The translations under genes and the position numbers were made by a program. From the NCBI GenBank assembly GCA_003278535.1, contig QCEG01000005.1, forward strand, positions 1 through 64,000: DNA of 64,000 nucleotides. Reading direction: 5' to 3'. This DNA is from Prochlorococcus sp. AG-355-N18. GTDB lineage: Bacteria; Cyanobacteriota; Cyanobacteriia; PCC-6307; Cyanobiaceae. Numbering within the stretch: the stretch's first letter is position 1; every line of letters begins with the position of its first letter. Positions 30,944-42,399 of this stretch are shown one piece after another. The notes beneath the pieces were generated by a model. That model worked only from the letters and a program-made list of their open reading frames with translations, was not told the DNA's origin and made no database searches.

Positions 30944-32112
30944 TAGTGGTGGAAGAGACTTTAAATAAAAAATGGAATTGGTGGCCATTATTCCCCTTAT
31001 ATCCTTATGGAAAAAAGAAAACAATTTTAAGAGAATTAATTCCTGATCAAATATGGTCCTTGGAACAAATACAGGGACTTTATTATGTTGCTGTTCCAAT
31101 AAGAATGACGGTAATAAAGGTTGATAAAGGATTGATGCTAATAAATCCACTGCCTCCGACAAAAGAATTAATAAATGAGTTAGAAAAATTAATTGCGATT
31201 CACGGTAAAGTAAAAACAATAATTCTGCCGAGTGCCTCTGGACTAGAACATAAAATTGGACTGCCTGCTCTTTCAAGAATTTTTAAAGATGCAGAAATTT
31301 GGCTTTGTCCTGGACAATGGAGTTTCCCCATAAATCTACCACCAGATTTTTTAGGAATTCCATCAAAAAGATCAAGAATACTCTTTGAGGAAGGTACTCC
31401 ACATACAAACTCCTTTAAATGGTCTTCATTAGGCCCACTGAATTTAGGACTTGGAAGATATCAGGAGATAAGCTGTTTTCATTACCCTACGAAAACTCTT
31501 CATGTAACAGACGCAATAGTTGGAATAGACTCCACACCACCTGAGATATTTAATTTTGATCCAACTCCACTTCTTTTTCATTCTAGAGAGAGAGGAGATG
31601 AACCTTTGATTGACACCATCGAACAAAGAAAAAAAGGATGGAAAAGGTTAGTCTTGTTTTCATCTTTTTTGAAACCAGGTAAATTAAATATTCCACCTTT
31701 AAAAGAAATATTTAATTATTCGTTCAAAAAAGATCTTAGGAATTGGAGATCTCATTTCGGTATTTATCCCTTTTTATGGGACGAAGATTGGGAATCCTCT
31801 CTTGTTGAAATAATGGGTGAAGATACTCCTAAGATTCAAGTGGCACCAGTTTTACAAAAACTAATTTTTCCCCGTTCAAAAGAAGTGTTACTTAAATGGC
31901 TAGAAAATATCAAGTCTTTTGAGGATATGGAATATTTAATTCCAGCTCATTTTACGGCACCGATAAAATTTACAATAGAAGATTGTCAAAGATTAATTAA
32001 TGAAATTAATTCCCAAAAGTGGGACAAACTACCGGAGGATAATAAATTTTTGATGAGTTTATATAAAAAGTTGTTTGAACTAGGAATAATTCCTGAAGAA
32101 GTAAATTTTTAA
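30940..32112 (+). CDS. DUF4336 protein (metallo-hydrolase-like fold)
   Basis: A 390-residue soluble protein resembling DUF4336, found in cyanobacteria, algae and plants and structurally related to metallo-beta-lactamases. The N-terminal part shows RMTVIKVDKGLMLINPLPP and IILPSASGLEHKIGLPAL, with the His of the latter in the place of the first HxH motif, which is incomplete here. LHVTDAIVGIDSTPP holds an Asp at the position of another metal ligand. Enzymatic activity is unproven. The start ATG overlaps the mntB stop by 4 bases. Co-translation with the metal permease suggests, but does not prove, a link to metal or redox stress. Confidence 0.72.
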   Translation: MIVVEETLNKKWNWWPLFPLYPYGKKKTILRELIPDQIWSLEQIQGLYYVAVPIRMTVIKVDKGLMLINPLPPTKELINELEKLIAIHGKVKTIILPSASGLEHKIGLPALSRIFKDAEIWLCPGQWSFPINLPPDFLGIPSKRSRILFEEGTPHTNSFKWSSLGPLNLGLGRYQEISCFHYPTKTLHVTDAIVGIDSTPPEIFNFDPTPLLFHSRERGDEPLIDTIEQRKKGWKRLVLFSSFLKPGKLNIPPLKEIFNYSFKKDLRNWRSHFGIYPFLWDEDWESSLVEIMGEDTPKIQVAPVLQKLIFPRSKEVLLKWLENIKSFEDMEYLIPAHFTAPIKFTIEDCQRLINEINSQKWDKLPEDNKFLMSLYKKLFELGIIPEEVNF

Positions 32113-32117
32113 AACTA

Positions 32118-32453
32118 TTATTCTTCAATAGACATGTTTTCATCATTTTTAAGAGTTTGTTCCAGCTCTTTTCTTTGCTCCATTTGTCTTAAGAAATATC
32201 CTGTCATCATTGCAGAAGATAATAAATTAGCAATGTTTTCTTTTGAAGATGTTATTTTTACATCAAATTGATCTGAAGGAAGCATTCCAAGAAGACCTTG
32301 AACATTATGTCTAATAATTTCTTGAATATCTTCACTGGCTGATTTTGCTACTCTTTGCAAAACTTCTGGAGATTGTTTTTGTAAATATTGTATTAAATCA
32401 TTCTCATCGTTTGGATCATTATTTTCAGTAGCAAGAAATTCTGGATTAAACAT
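32118..32453 (-). CDS. DUF760 protein
   Basis: A 111-residue soluble helical protein of the DUF760 type, conserved in cyanobacteria and land plants. Typical segments are LIQYLQKQSPEVLQRVA and HNVQGLLGMLPSDQFDV, followed by NLLSSAMMTGYFLRQMEQR. In plants some members are chloroplast proteins turned over by Clp; no biochemical role is established. It starts with ATG and sits 45 bases downstream of lepB on the same strand, and its stop is 5 bases from the end of the convergent DUF4336 gene. Confidence 0.78.
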   Translation of the reverse strand: MFNPEFLATENNDPNDENDLIQYLQKQSPEVLQRVAKSASEDIQEIIRHNVQGLLGMLPSDQFDVKITSSKENIANLLSSAMMTGYFLRQMEQRKELEQTLKNDENMSIEE

Positions 32454-32498
32454 TTCTACAACTTCAAGATATAAAAACCCTACAACATCACGTACCCA

Positions 32499-33083
32499 TT
32501 AATCTAAATTATTAAGGGCAGGGAACCGAATAGGTCCAATTTTATTGAACGGCCAATATCTAAAAATAGCTTTACCAATAACCTTTTCATAGGGTAAAAA
32601 TCCCCAAATATGTGAATCCATACTGTTATTTCTATTATCTCCCATCACCCATAATGATTCTTCTGGGACAATAAAAGGCCCCATTGAATAATTAATATTT
32701 TTGTCAAAAACGTAATTGTTTTGAGCGATATCATTTAGGTAAAGGTTACCATCTCTTACTTCTACCTTGTCTCCGGGTATTCCAATTACTCTTTTTATTA
32801 GTGCAGTTTCTGCTTCATAACCAGCATTAATTAATTGTTCCGGAACGTTAAAAACAACTATTTTATTTTTTAATTTTGAAAGATTTGATTTGGATGTGAT
32901 TTTGGGGGTTAGTTTCTCAACAAGAATTTTATCTTGTATTTGAAGAGTTGGAAGCATTGAACCCGATGGGATCCATCTTGGCTCTATAACCTGCCATCGT
33001 ATAATTAAAGCTATAGATATCCAGATTAAAAGATTTTTTAAATCCTTTATTATTGAATTTCTTTTTTCTTGAGTTGTAGACAT
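32499..33083 (-). CDS. lepB: Signal peptidase I
   Basis: Membrane-bound Ser/Lys protease that removes Sec and Tat signal peptides. The 194-residue protein has one N-terminal membrane helix (about 17-30, LLIWISIALIIRW). The catalytic Ser42 lies in PSGSMLPTL and the general base Lys97 in ALIKRVIGIPGD. The C-terminal box reads WVMGDNRNNSMDSHIWGF. It is divergent from menD with a 50-base gap. Confidence 0.95.
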   Translation of the reverse strand: MSTTQEKRNSIIKDLKNLLIWISIALIIRWQVIEPRWIPSGSMLPTLQIQDKILVEKLTPKITSKSNLSKLKNKIVVFNVPEQLINAGYEAETALIKRVIGIPGDKVEVRDGNLYLNDIAQNNYVFDKNINYSMGPFIVPEESLWVMGDNRNNSMDSHIWGFLPYEKVIGKAIFRYWPFNKIGPIRFPALNNLD

Positions 33084-33133
33084 GTTTTATTGAATTCTGA
33101 TATGAGGAAAATCCCAAGGCATTTATATAAATT

Positions 33134-34897
33134 ATGACATCATCTATTGAATGCAAAAATTTTCTTAGAAGTTTACAACTTTTGAATCTTCTTATAAAAA
33201 TAGGAGTTCAAAATTTAATAATATGTCCAGGAAGTAGATCAGCACCTTTAGCAATAGCTGCTGGAGAATTAAATAAATTAGGACTGGTAAATATTTTTAA
33301 TTCAATAGATGAGAGATCTGCGGGATTTCACTCTCTTGGGATTTCTGCTGCATCAGGTAATCTCTCTTTAGTTATTACGACTTCTGGGACTGCTGTAAGT
33401 AACTTATTGCCAGCAGCAGTTGAGGCAGACCGATCTTGTAAAGGTGTTATATTTCTTACTGCTGATAGACCCTTAAGATTAAAAGATTGTGGCGCTAATC
33501 AAACAGTAAATCAAGAAGATTTTTTAAGTTCAGTCTGCAGAAGAGTTTTAAGTACAAATCTAAATGGAATTCATGAAACACAAGAAAATGAAATCTTGAA
33601 TTTAGTTCGAAATATTGAGAAACAAATATCAACCTTCCCTGGTCCTATTCATTTAAATATTCCTATTGATAAGCCTTTAGGTATTTCATTTTTAAATAAA
33701 AAAAATGTTTTAGAGGTTTTTGAGAGAATTTATTTAAAGAAAAAATATATATTTCAGGAAGTTGAAATAAAGTCTGATAAAAACAAATTCTTCGATATTT
33801 CAGAAAATTTAAATTTAGATGAATCCGGCATTATTTTGGTAGGTCCCTATCAAGGTTCCATAAATGATTTAACTTCTTTCAATAAATCTTTAGAACGATT
33901 ACAAGAGATTACTGGTTGGCCAGTATTTGCTGATCCTGTTTCAGGTGTTTATTCTGGTTTGAGGGGATTAGTCGTGAATTGGGAATTAGTCTTAAGAAAA
34001 AATAAAAATTCAATAAATTGTCATCAACTTTTGAGGCTTGGACCTATGTCATCCTCAATTGATTTGGAGAAGTTTTTAATAAACTTCAAAGGGATACAAA
34101 TTCTCATAAAAGAAAAAAACTATAGAAAATTGGATCCTATAAAAAAATCATTTGAATATGATTTTGGGCTATCAAATTTCACTACTCTATTGTTAGAAGA
34201 ATTATCAATCAACGAAAAAAACAAAAAGTCTCTTACCCCGATGGCTATAAATCTAATAGAGGAAGGCGAACATATTAAAGGAATTTTAAAAGAGAAAATT
34301 ACTAAAGATAATCAAATTACTGAGTATATGCTTGCAAATCTTGTTCCAAAATTTTGGCCAACTGAAAATCCCATAATGCTCTCCGCGAGCAGCCCGATTA
34401 GAGATTGGCTCACATTCTCAGAGAATGGTACTTTAACAAGAAATTGTTTCAGCTTTAGGGGCGCTTCTGGCATAGACGGTACTTTATCTCTTGCATTAGG
34501 TATTTCTAGAATTAAAAATCCTCTACTTCTTGTGACTGGAGATTTGGCCTTTATTCATGATATAAACGGTTGGCTGATTGAAAATTCAATCGACATTAAT
34601 TTAACAATTCTTCTAATAAATAATAATGGCGGAAATATATTTAATCGTATTTATAAAAAAAATTTAAAAGAAGATGAATTAAAAAAACTATTTCTTATGC
34701 CAAAAGAAATAAACTGGCCAAAACTCGCAGAGGGTTATCAAGTAAACTTTAAAAGTGTGGCAAATTTTAAAAAATTACGAGAGGCATTAGATTGGAGCAT
34801 TTCTATCCAGAAATCTGTAATAATTAAAGTTGATGTTGATCCAGAAAATGAAATTTGTGAAAAAAATGCCTTGCTAGAAAAAATAATTGGCAGTTAA
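33134..34897 (+). CDS. menD: SEPHCHC synthase (MenD)
   Basis: Thiamine-diphosphate enzyme that adds succinic semialdehyde to isochorismate in naphthoquinone synthesis. In cyanobacteria this leads to phylloquinone of photosystem I. The 587-residue length is usual. The N-terminal segment [17 protein letters not shown] is the isochorismate-site signature, and the thiamine-binding motif is [12 protein letters not shown] with [10 protein letters not shown]. It is followed 35 bases later by menB, forming a phylloquinone pair; the other men genes lie outside this window. Confidence 0.95.
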   Translation: MTSSIECKNFLRSLQLLNLLIKIGVQNLIICPGSRSAPLAIAAGELNKLGLVNIFNSIDERSAGFHSLGISAASGNLSLVITTSGTAVSNLLPAAVEADRSCKGVIFLTADRPLRLKDCGANQTVNQEDFLSSVCRRVLSTNLNGIHETQENEILNLVRNIEKQISTFPGPIHLNIPIDKPLGISFLNKKNVLEVFERIYLKKKYIFQEVEIKSDKNKFFDISENLNLDESGIILVGPYQGSINDLTSFNKSLERLQEITGWPVFADPVSGVYSGLRGLVVNWELVLRKNKNSINCHQLLRLGPMSSSIDLEKFLINFKGIQILIKEKNYRKLDPIKKSFEYDFGLSNFTTLLLEELSINEKNKKSLTPMAINLIEEGEHIKGILKEKITKDNQITEYMLANLVPKFWPTENPIMLSASSPIRDWLTFSENGTLTRNCFSFRGASGIDGTLSLALGISRIKNPLLLVTGDLAFIHDINGWLIENSIDINLTILLINNNGGNIFNRIYKKNLKEDELKKLFLMPKEINWPKLAEGYQVNFKSVANFKKLREALDWSISIQKSVIIKVDVDPENEICEKNALLEKIIGS

Positions 34898-34932
34898 ATT
34901 TATCATTTTCTATCTTTGAATAATTAGATTTC

Positions 34933-35790
34933 ATGAAAGTATTACCTGGAAAAACAACTTTAAATTGGTCAGAATGCAAATCTTATGAGGATATATTGTT
35001 TCACAAATCAGATGAGGGAATTGCAAGAATTGCAATTAATCGGCCTGAAAAAAGAAATGCATTTAGGCCACAAACTGTAGTTGAACTCATTGACGCATTT
35101 GATTTCGTAAGAAATGATGAAACTATTGGCGTAGTTCTCTTTACAGGTGCGGGACCTGACAAGAAAGGCATTTATTCTTTTTGCTCTGGAGGTGATCAGA
35201 GTGTAAGGGGTAAAAATGGATATAAGAATGATGAAGGAAAGCAGAGGTTAAATGTACTTGAACTTCAAAGATTAATAAGAAGTTTGCCTAAAGTGGTTAT
35301 TGCTTTAGTTCCTGGTTTCGCAATTGGAGGGGGGCAGGTACTTCATCTAATTTGCGATCTCAGTATCGCCTCTGAAAATGCAATATTTGGTCAAACAGGG
35401 CCAAGAGTTGGTAGTTTTGATGCGGGTTTTGGATCTAGTTATTTAGCAAGACTTGTTGGTCAAAGAAAAGCAAAAGAAATTTGGTTTTTGTGCAGAAAAT
35501 ATAATTCCAAGGAAGCTCTGAAGATGGGCTTGATAAATGCAATTACAAAGATTGAAGAATTAGAAGCTGAGGGTGTAATCTGGGCAAGAGAGATTTTACG
35601 AAATAGTCCAACTGCTATTCGTATTCTTAAAGCTTCATTCAATGCAGAGAATGATGGGATTGCAGGTATTCAAGAATTATCTGGATACACAACTCAATTA
35701 TTCTATTCGACTGAAGAAGCTCAAGAAGGTAGAGATGCCTTTCTTGAAAAGCGTCCACCAGACTTTTCTGACTATAAGTGGACACCCTAG
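34933..35790 (+). CDS. menB: 1,4-dihydroxy-2-naphthoyl-CoA synthase
   Basis: Crotonase-fold enzyme that closes the naphthoquinone ring in phylloquinone synthesis. The 285 residues include the oxyanion and loop motifs typical of Men[11 protein letters not shown] near 95, [19 protein letters not shown] near 120, and [21 protein letters not shown] near 158. The C-terminus ends [11 protein letters not shown], a MenB hallmark. It lies 35 bases after menD and 36 bases before glgA on the same strand. Confidence 0.97.
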   Translation: MKVLPGKTTLNWSECKSYEDILFHKSDEGIARIAINRPEKRNAFRPQTVVELIDAFDFVRNDETIGVVLFTGAGPDKKGIYSFCSGGDQSVRGKNGYKNDEGKQRLNVLELQRLIRSLPKVVIALVPGFAIGGGQVLHLICDLSIASENAIFGQTGPRVGSFDAGFGSSYLARLVGQRKAKEIWFLCRKYNSKEALKMGLINAITKIEELEAEGVIWAREILRNSPTAIRILKASFNAENDGIAGIQELSGYTTQLFYSTEEAQEGRDAFLEKRPPDFSDYKWTP

Positions 35791-35826
35791 TTTATTTTTC
35801 AAAAGAACTTTTTTAAATAATTATCA

Positions 35827-37278
35827 ATGAGAATTCTTCTTGCCGCTGCTGAATGTGCTCCAATGATCAAAGTAGGAGGTATGGGAGATGTGGTTGGTTC
35901 GTTGCCTCCATCTTTGATAAAACTTGGTCACGATGTAAGAGTAGTAATTCCAGGATATGGAAAATTGTGGAGTCTTTTAGAGGTATCGAATGATCCAGTC
36001 TTTAGAGCAAATACAATGGGCACTGATTTTGCCGTATATGAAGCAAAACATCCCATTCATAATTATGTGATTTACTTAGTGGGTCATCCAACATTTGATT
36101 CTGACCAAATATATGGAGGCGAGAATGAGGACTGGCGCTTTACATTTTTTGCTAGTGCCACTGCAGAATTTGCCTGGAATTGTTGGAAACCTCAAGTTCT
36201 CCATTGCCATGATTGGCACACTGGAATGATTCCTGTGTGGATGCATCAGGATCCCGAAATTAGTACTGTCTTCACAATTCATAATTTAAAATACCAAGGC
36301 CCATGGAGGTGGAAACTTGAAAAAATGACTTGGTGTCCTTGGTATATGCATGGAGACCACACCATGGCTGCGGCAATGTTGTACGCAGATAGGGTTAATG
36401 CTGTTTCTCCGACTTATGCAGATGAGATTAAAACCCATGAATATGGGGAAAGCCTCGAAGGATTACTTAATTACATTTCAGGTAAATTAAGGGGAATTCT
36501 TAATGGCATAGATCTTGATGAATGGAATCCAGCCAAAGATCCAGTTTTACCTGCACAATTCAGTATTAAGAATTTAGAAAATAGGCTAGAAAATAAAAAA
36601 ATTCTGCAAAGAGAAATGGGTCTCGAAGTTAATCCTAAAAAATATCTTTTAGGTATGGTTAGTAGGTTAGTTGATCAGAAAGGGGTTGACTTACTTTTAC
36701 AAGTTTCAAGAAGACTATTAGCCTATACAGATTCTCAAATTGCTGTTTTAGGGACTGGAGATAGATATTTAGAGTCTGGATTATGGCAACTTGCATTAGA
36801 TTACCCAGGAAGATTCTCAGTATTTCTTACCTATGATGATTCTTTATCAAGGCTTATCTATGGTGGCTCTGATGCATTTTTAATGCCAAGTAGATTTGAA
36901 CCTTGTGGAATTAGTCAACTCCTTGCTATGAGATATGGCTCTATTCCTATAGTAAGGCGAGTTGGAGGTTTAGTTGATACCGTTTTACCTCATGACCCAG
37001 AAAATAATATTGGTACGGGATTTTGCTTTGATCGCTTTGAACCTATAGATTTCTATACTTCTTTAGTAAGATCTTGGGAAGCCTTTAGGCATAAAGATAG
37101 TTGGGAATTACTCCAAAAAAGAGCCATGAGCCAAGAGTTTAGTTGGCAAAGATCAGCTCTTGAATACGAAGTTATGTATAAGGATGTTTGCGGAATAAAA
37201 GAACCATCGCCTGATGTTGCTGAAGTTGAAAAATTTTCTTACGGACAATCAGCTGATCCATCTTTAAAAAAAGTATGA
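35827..37278 (+). CDS. glgA: Glycogen synthase
   Basis: GT5 enzyme that builds alpha-1,4-glucan from ADP-glucose. The 483-residue protein has the KxGG motif as K15-V-G-G18 in [11 protein letters not shown], which binds the ADP-glucose phosphates. The C-terminal domain shows [10 protein letters not shown] and the ERFEPCG-type motif as [17 protein letters not shown]. It partners with glgB elsewhere in the window. It is followed by murF after 12 bases. Confidence 0.97.
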   Translation: MRILLAAAECAPMIKVGGMGDVVGSLPPSLIKLGHDVRVVIPGYGKLWSLLEVSNDPVFRANTMGTDFAVYEAKHPIHNYVIYLVGHPTFDSDQIYGGENEDWRFTFFASATAEFAWNCWKPQVLHCHDWHTGMIPVWMHQDPEISTVFTIHNLKYQGPWRWKLEKMTWCPWYMHGDHTMAAAMLYADRVNAVSPTYADEIKTHEYGESLEGLLNYISGKLRGILNGIDLDEWNPAKDPVLPAQFSIKNLENRLENKKILQREMGLEVNPKKYLLGMVSRLVDQKGVDLLLQVSRRLLAYTDSQIAVLGTGDRYLESGLWQLALDYPGRFSVFLTYDDSLSRLIYGGSDAFLMPSRFEPCGISQLLAMRYGSIPIVRRVGGLVDTVLPHDPENNIGTGFCFDRFEPIDFYTSLVRSWEAFRHKDSWELLQKRAMSQEFSWQRSALEYEVMYKDVCGIKEPSPDVAEVEKFSYGQSADPSLKKV

Positions 37279-37290
37279 CTTAATTTTTTA

Positions 37291-38664
37291 ATGGAATTCT
37301 CTTTATCAGAATTAAACGATGTTTTGGGGGATATTAGAAATCTAAGAGAGGAGAAAAGAAATTTTTTGAATTTTAAGAATATAAGTATTGATAGTAGAAC
37401 TTCATTAAAAAATGATCTTTTTATAGCTATCAATGGTAAAAATTTTGACGGACATAGCTTCCTTCCAGAGGTTTTAAATAAAGGAGTTAAATCTGTTGTA
37501 ATTAAAAAAGGGATGCATAGATTACTGCCTAGTAATTTTCCTTATTGGGTTGTGAATGACACAACAGAGGCTTTTCAAAAATTAGCATTGCTAAAAAGAA
37601 AAAAATTAAATATCCCTATTGTTGCAATAACTGGCTCAGTAGGTAAAACCACAACAAAAGAAATGATTGGTGGAGTTTTAAATAAACTTGGAAGAATTAA
37701 ATTATCTCATGCAAATTTCAATAATGAGATTGGAGTTGGTCTTACTATTCTTGCTACAGATATAGAAGATAAAGTTTTAGTCCTTGAGATGGGGATGAGA
37801 GGTCTTGGACAGATCGAGAATTTATCTAAATATAGTGAACCCGATATTGCAGTTATTACTAACATTGGGACAGCTCATATTGGATTGTTGGGCTCAAAAA
37901 AAAATATTACTCATGCAAAGTGTGAAATTAGTAAGTTCTTAAATCCAAAGGGAGTTGTAATAATTCCAGCAAATGATCCATTCCTAGAAAAAACTTTAAA
38001 AGAATTTTGGAAAGGTAGAGTGATAAAAGTAAAACTATTAAATATAGAGAATCAAAAGGATAGTTTTAATAAAGATAATAATTTGCGAGGATTTTATAAT
38101 CCTTCGAATAAAACAATTTTAATTGAAGAAAATACCTTTGAAATTTCATTTGAGGGATTTCACAATGCTTCGAATTTCTTATTTGCTTATGCAGTTGCTA
38201 AAGAGCTAGGCATTGATTTTGCAAGTTTTAATAAATTTGATTTTGTAAGTTTAGGTGGAAGAAATAAAATTCTTAAATCAGTAAAAACAACAATATATGA
38301 TGAATCATATAATGCTTCCCCGGAGTCAGTAAAAGCATGTATTCAAAACCTGCTTGAAAAACCGAGAAATAAATTTTTCATATTTGGAAGTATGCAAGAA
38401 TTGGGAAAAGAATCAGAAAAGTATCACAAAGAAATATTCAACTTAATAAATAATTCAGATATAGAAAAGTGTTTATTTATTTGCGATAAAGAAAATGAAA
38501 AAATTTACTCCAATTATCTAAAAGATAAGAATAAATTCTTGGTTTTAACTAATATTAAAGATGTACCTGAAGAGATAAACAAATCTACAAAAAAAGGTGA
38601 TTCTATTCTTATAAAAGGGAGCAGATGTTGGCAACTTGAAAAAATTATTGAATTAATTAACTAA
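37291..38664 (+). CDS. murF: UDP-N-acetylmuramoyl-tripeptide-D-alanyl-D-alanine ligase
   Basis: Adds D-Ala-D-Ala to the UDP-muramoyl tripeptide, the last cytosolic step of the peptidoglycan precursor. The 457-residue Mur ligase has its P-loop in AITGSVGKTTTKEM near 111-124. Further signatures are HANFNNEIGVGLTI, EMGMRGLGQI and ITNIGTAHIGLLGS. The C-terminal domain shows YDESYNASPESVKA. It converges on glmU with one base between the stop codons. Confidence 0.95.
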   Translation: MEFSLSELNDVLGDIRNLREEKRNFLNFKNISIDSRTSLKNDLFIAINGKNFDGHSFLPEVLNKGVKSVVIKKGMHRLLPSNFPYWVVNDTTEAFQKLALLKRKKLNIPIVAITGSVGKTTTKEMIGGVLNKLGRIKLSHANFNNEIGVGLTILATDIEDKVLVLEMGMRGLGQIENLSKYSEPDIAVITNIGTAHIGLLGSKKNITHAKCEISKFLNPKGVVIIPANDPFLEKTLKEFWKGRVIKVKLLNIENQKDSFNKDNNLRGFYNPSNKTILIEENTFEISFEGFHNASNFLFAYAVAKELGIDFASFNKFDFVSLGGRNKILKSVKTTIYDESYNASPESVKACIQNLLEKPRNKFFIFGSMQELGKESEKYHKEIFNLINNSDIEKCLFICDKENEKIYSNYLKDKNKFLVLTNIKDVPEEINKSTKKGDSILIKGSRCWQLEKIIELIN

Positions 38665-38665
38665 A

Positions 38666-40015
38666 TCAGGATTTCTTTTTTTTCCAATTCTCTATATTTA
38701 CTTGCTTAGTTCTTGAGATCGCTAATGAATTATCTTTAGTGTCTTTTGTGATCACTGAACCAGCACCTGTTGTTACTGATTCCCCAAGATTTATTGGTGC
38801 TACAAAAACTGTGTTTGCTCCAATGCTGGAATTTTTACCTATTTTTGTTTGATGTTTTTTCTGTCCATCAAAATTTGCAGTAATAGTGCCTGCTCCAATA
38901 TTTGTAGATCTTCCTATAATAGAATCGCCGATATAACTTAGATGGTTTACTTTAGATTCTTCCTCTAGTTGACTATTTTTGATCTCAACAAAATTACCTA
39001 TTTTGCTATGGGAAAATATTTTGGAATTAGGTCTTATATGACTATAAGGGCCAATTTTTATATGATCCATTATCTGAGAATCATAAACAGTGGAGTTTAA
39101 AATTTCACAATTTAATCCTACATTAGAATTCTCAATAAAAGTATTTGGACCGATAATGCAATGACTATTTATTTTCGTATTTCCTCTTATATGTGTATTA
39201 GCCTCTATGATTACATCCCTACCTATTTCAGCTTCTTCACTAATTGAACAACTTGCTTTATTTATAAAAGTTACACCATTAAGCATATGTTTTTCTTTAA
39301 TTAAATTTTGAATGCATTCCTCGCACTCTGATAGTTGAATTCTGTTATTAATTCCTTGAAGCTCTCCATTATCCTCTACCTCGAGACTTGAGGAATTTTT
39401 TAGCAGAGATATTGTATCTGTTAAGTAAATCTCTTTTTGATTATTATTGCTTTGCAAGGCATTAATTATTTCTGATAAGTTACCCCAGTTAAAACAGTAA
39501 ACACCTGCATTGATTAATGGATTTTCTCTTTCAAGATCATTGCAATCTTTTTCTTCAACAATTCTCTCTATAAAATCCCCCTTCAAAAAAACTCTGCCAT
39601 ATCCATGAGGATTTGTTTTCTTTGTGGTAATTAAGGAAACATCAGCATTTTTTGAATCGTGTAAATACAAAAGTCTTTTTAGAGTACTAGGCCTAATGAG
39701 TGGCACATCGCCGTTTAGTACCAAAAGTTTTCCTTCATGTTTTTTTACTTCTTTACATAGTACTTGTATAGCATGACCGGTTCCTGATTGAGGTTCTTGA
39801 AGAACAAAATGGATTTTTTTATCGTTTGGGATTGACTTTTGTACTTCTTTTGATTTGTGTCCAGTAATTACGAAAATTTTATCGGGCTTTAATTCGACAC
39901 ATGAATCAATTACTCTTTGTAGGAGACTTTTGCTAGAAATTTTATGTAAAACTTTTGGCAATGAGCTTTCCATCCTAGTGCCCTTGCCTGCCGCTAATAT
40001 GGCAACACTTAACAT
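38666..40015 (-). CDS. glmU: Bifunctional GlmU (GlcNAc-1-P uridyltransferase / GlcN-1-P acetyltransferase)
   Basis: Makes UDP-GlcNAc for peptidoglycan and lipopolysaccharide. The 449 residues show an N-terminal pyrophosphorylase with LAAGKGTRM at 7-15 and [10 protein letters not shown] near 95, then a left-handed beta-helix. The hexapeptide repeats of that helix appear as [19 protein letters not shown] and [12 protein letters not shown]. The C-terminal acetyltransferase site is intact. The start is an ATG 26 bases after the stop of the methyltransferase gene. Confidence 0.96.
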   Translation of the reverse strand: MLSVAILAAGKGTRMESSLPKVLHKISSKSLLQRVIDSCVELKPDKIFVITGHKSKEVQKSIPNDKKIHFVLQEPQSGTGHAIQVLCKEVKKHEGKLLVLNGDVPLIRPSTLKRLLYLHDSKNADVSLITTKKTNPHGYGRVFLKGDFIERIVEEKDCNDLERENPLINAGVYCFNWGNLSEIINALQSNNNQKEIYLTDTISLLKNSSSLEVEDNGELQGINNRIQLSECEECIQNLIKEKHMLNGVTFINKASCSISEEAEIGRDVIIEANTHIRGNTKINSHCIIGPNTFIENSNVGLNCEILNSTVYDSQIMDHIKIGPYSHIRPNSKIFSHSKIGNFVEIKNSQLEEESKVNHLSYIGDSIIGRSTNIGAGTITANFDGQKKHQTKIGKNSSIGANTVFVAPINLGESVTTGAGSVITKDTKDNSLAISRTKQVNIENWKKKKS

Positions 40016-40040
40016 GTTTATTTGAAATCCTAATTTAAAT

Positions 40041-40946
40041 CTAACCCTTAAAGGATAACTTCGTCATTCCCCACTTCTCTCTCCATTTATTTGTAGTTAA
40101 TAGATTTGAGAATAATTGTTCATCTAATCTTCTCCTGATTATATCGTCTTTACTTGAGTTCAAATCTTGATCTCTATATGGAATACTAGCTTTAGTTAAG
40201 AGATGTTCTTCTTCCATTGAAGATAACTTTTCAAAATTGAAATTAGCTTTCAATTGATTCTTATCAAATTTTGATATTGCGACAGTTCCCTGACTCCAAA
40301 AAGTTCTGTTTTTAAAACTTGGCTTAATAGTAAAAATTTCTAATCCAAGATTTCTTAGGGTTTTTCTTACTGCCGCTGATGAAGAATAAGTTATTAAATA
40401 ACCATAAGGATTGAGATTTTCTGTGACTTTGGATAAAAATTCAATCGTCCATACTTGTGGGCATTTTTGAGGAGAAAAACCATCTAAATAAATCAGATCG
40501 AATTTAATAGAGGAAGGAATAATGGTGATTTTTTCTCTAGCATCACCCCACAAAATACTGCATTTAAAAAATTGATCCTCAAAGTAATCTTTTCGATAAA
40601 GTGATTCAAATATTTTTTTGACTTTTGGATCCCATAATTTAAGGAAAGATTTATTTCTAAGCGAATATTCAAGAGGATTTTTATCAATCTCCAATGCATA
40701 CAAATTTAAATATGATTTTTGTTTAATTAATTCATCTAATAAAGAAGCGGAATTGTATCCTAAACCAAAACATATATCTAAAACATTAAGAGATTTGCCC
40801 TTAAATCTTTGCAAATTAGAAGTAGCTGTAAACTTTGACTTTGTTTCCTCCAATGCGCCCAATAAACTATGGAAGTTCTCCTGAAAAAACACACTTCTCA
40901 AAGAGTAACTACCATCTTTAGTTAAAACTTCTATTAATTTAGACAA
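40041..40946 (-). CDS. MnmC2-type tRNA wobble-uridine methyltransferase (stand-alone)
   Basis: SAM-dependent methyltransferase of 301 residues, resembling the MnmC N-terminal (Methyltransf_30, also called MnmD) domain that makes mnm5s2U at tRNA position 34. The SAM loop is [35 protein letters not shown] and the [20 protein letters not shown] region are typical. The FAD-dependent MnmC1 half found in E. coli is absent, as is usual outside Proteobacteria. The start is a TTG at 40946, since a stop codon lies upstream without an ATG between. It lies between aroA (12-base gap) and glmU. Confidence 0.78.
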   Translation of the reverse strand: MSKLIEVLTKDGSYSLRSVFFQENFHSLLGALEETKSKFTATSNLQRFKGKSLNVLDICFGLGYNSASLLDELIKQKSYLNLYALEIDKNPLEYSLRNKSFLKLWDPKVKKIFESLYRKDYFEDQFFKCSILWGDAREKITIIPSSIKFDLIYLDGFSPQKCPQVWTIEFLSKVTENLNPYGYLITYSSSAAVRKTLRNLGLEIFTIKPSFKNRTFWSQGTVAISKFDKNQLKANFNFEKLSSMEEEHLLTKASIPYRDQDLNSSKDDIIRRRLDEQLFSNLLTTNKWREKWGMTKLSFKG

Positions 40947-40958
40947 AAACTTTTTAGG

Positions 40959-42269
40959 CTAGTTTGTTAGTTTGGCCAGCTCTTCCCAAAAAGTTGGATA
41001 CGAGACGCTCGCAGCATCAGATCTCATGATTTTTGAGGTGCCTTTAGCAAGAAGTGATGCAATAGCAAGACTCATTGCTACTCGATGATCTGTCTCACTA
41101 TCTACCTCCGCAGAATGAAATTTTGATTGCCCATTAATAATTAACCCATCTTCTTTTTCTGTTATTTCAGCACCGAATTTTTGTAACTGTCGTGCCATGA
41201 CTTTTAATCGATCTGTCTCCTTAACTCTTAATTCTTGTGCATCCTTAATTTCAGAAACTCCATTACAAAAACAGGCAGCCACAGTAAGGATAGGAATTTC
41301 ATCTATAAGTTTTGGGAGAATATCTCCTTCAATAGTGAATGATCTTAAATTATTTGAAGTCTTTACTTTAATACATCCAATAGGTTCACCTGCAATAGTC
41401 GATTTATCTAAAATCTCATAATCACACCCCATTGAATCCATTACATTTAAAATCCCGGTTCTAGTGGGATTTAGTCCTACATTCTGAATTAAAACCTCTG
41501 AATTTGGAACAATAGATGCAGCAATCATCCAAAAAGAAGCAGAGCTTATGTCTCCAGGAATCAATATTCTCTGGCCAATTAATTTGCCTCCTGACTTGAT
41601 AACGACATTCCTTCCTAATTCTCCTCTGATACTGATGTCTGCTCCAAATGCTTTTAACATTCTTTCAGTATGATCTCTTGACGAAGCTGGTTCAATAACA
41701 GAAGTGGTTCCAGAAGCTTTGAGGCCTGCCAATAAGATTGCAGATTTTACTTGAGCACTCGCTACAGGGGTTCCTATAACGCACCCTTTTAATTTATTCC
41801 CATCAATTGAGATTGGAGCTTTGTTTCCTTTTTCTCTACCAAAAATTTTGCCACCCATCAAAGATAATGGTTTGCCCACTCTCCCCATTGGCCTTTCATT
41901 AAGAGAAATGTCACCATTTAAGATGAAATTCTTACCTTCTTGACCGGCAAGTAACCCCATTAATAATCTCATGGTGGTTCCCGAATTACCGCAATTTAGA
42001 ATTTCTTTAGGCTCTTTAAATCCTTCAAGACCCAATCCTGAAATCGTAAAAGGCTCATTTTTTTTTATTTCTGGTATGTTTACACCTAACTTTCTTAGAC
42101 AGTCAGCAGTTGAAAGTGGATCTTCAGAATGTAAGAACCCCTCAATAGTCGTCTCACCCTTAGCAATACTTCCTATTATTAGAGCTCTATGAGAAATAGA
42201 TTTATCTCCAGGTACTTTTACTTTTCCTTTTAAATTTACACCACCTTTTATTGTGCGGATATTATTCAT
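40959..42269 (-). CDS. aroA: EPSP synthase (3-phosphoshikimate 1-carboxyvinyltransferase)
   Basis: Transfers enolpyruvate to shikimate-3-phosphate in the shikimate pathway. The 436-residue protein starts at the ATG at 42269, which gives [10 protein letters not shown]; the frame stays open 13 codons further but without family similarity. [14 protein letters not shown] is the shikimate-phosphate site, [15 protein letters not shown] the enolpyruvate-phosphate loop, and SRDHTERML resembles class II enzymes. [13 protein letters not shown] [13 protein letters not shown] also fits. It is divergent from comB, with 130 AT-rich bases between them. Confidence 0.97.
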   Translation of the reverse strand: MNNIRTIKGGVNLKGKVKVPGDKSISHRALIIGSIAKGETTIEGFLHSEDPLSTADCLRKLGVNIPEIKKNEPFTISGLGLEGFKEPKEILNCGNSGTTMRLLMGLLAGQEGKNFILNGDISLNERPMGRVGKPLSLMGGKIFGREKGNKAPISIDGNKLKGCVIGTPVASAQVKSAILLAGLKASGTTSVIEPASSRDHTERMLKAFGADISIRGELGRNVVIKSGGKLIGQRILIPGDISSASFWMIAASIVPNSEVLIQNVGLNPTRTGILNVMDSMGCDYEILDKSTIAGEPIGCIKVKTSNNLRSFTIEGDILPKLIDEIPILTVAACFCNGVSEIKDAQELRVKETDRLKVMARQLQKFGAEITEKEDGLIINGQSKFHSAEVDSETDHRVAMSLAIASLLAKGTSKIMRSDAASVSYPTFWEELAKLTN

Positions 42270-42374
42270 TTTCAAATTAATTACTTGATAAAATTTATGT
42301 AAAAACAAATTAGTTTTATATTATCAATAAGTTTGTTTTTAAAAAAAAAATAATCAAATTAAGTAACTGTTTTC

Positions 42375-42380
42375 TATAAT
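42375..42380 (+). promoter_or_regulatory. Probable -10 box of the comB promoter
   Basis: A perfect TATAAT lies 25 bases upstream of the proposed comB start. Transcription would begin near 42386-42390, leaving a very short leader that still contains the AAGGA ribosome-binding site at 42391-42395. The -35 region at the usual distance has no clear match, which is common in these genomes. This placement argues against any comB start upstream of about 42390. Confidence 0.45.
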
Positions 42381-42399
42381 AAACCTAGAAAAGGATTCG

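Noticed and set aside
30923..31276. 117-codon minus-strand frame across the mntB/DUF4336 junction
   Set aside because: It is an antisense frame of two conserved genes with coupled starts.
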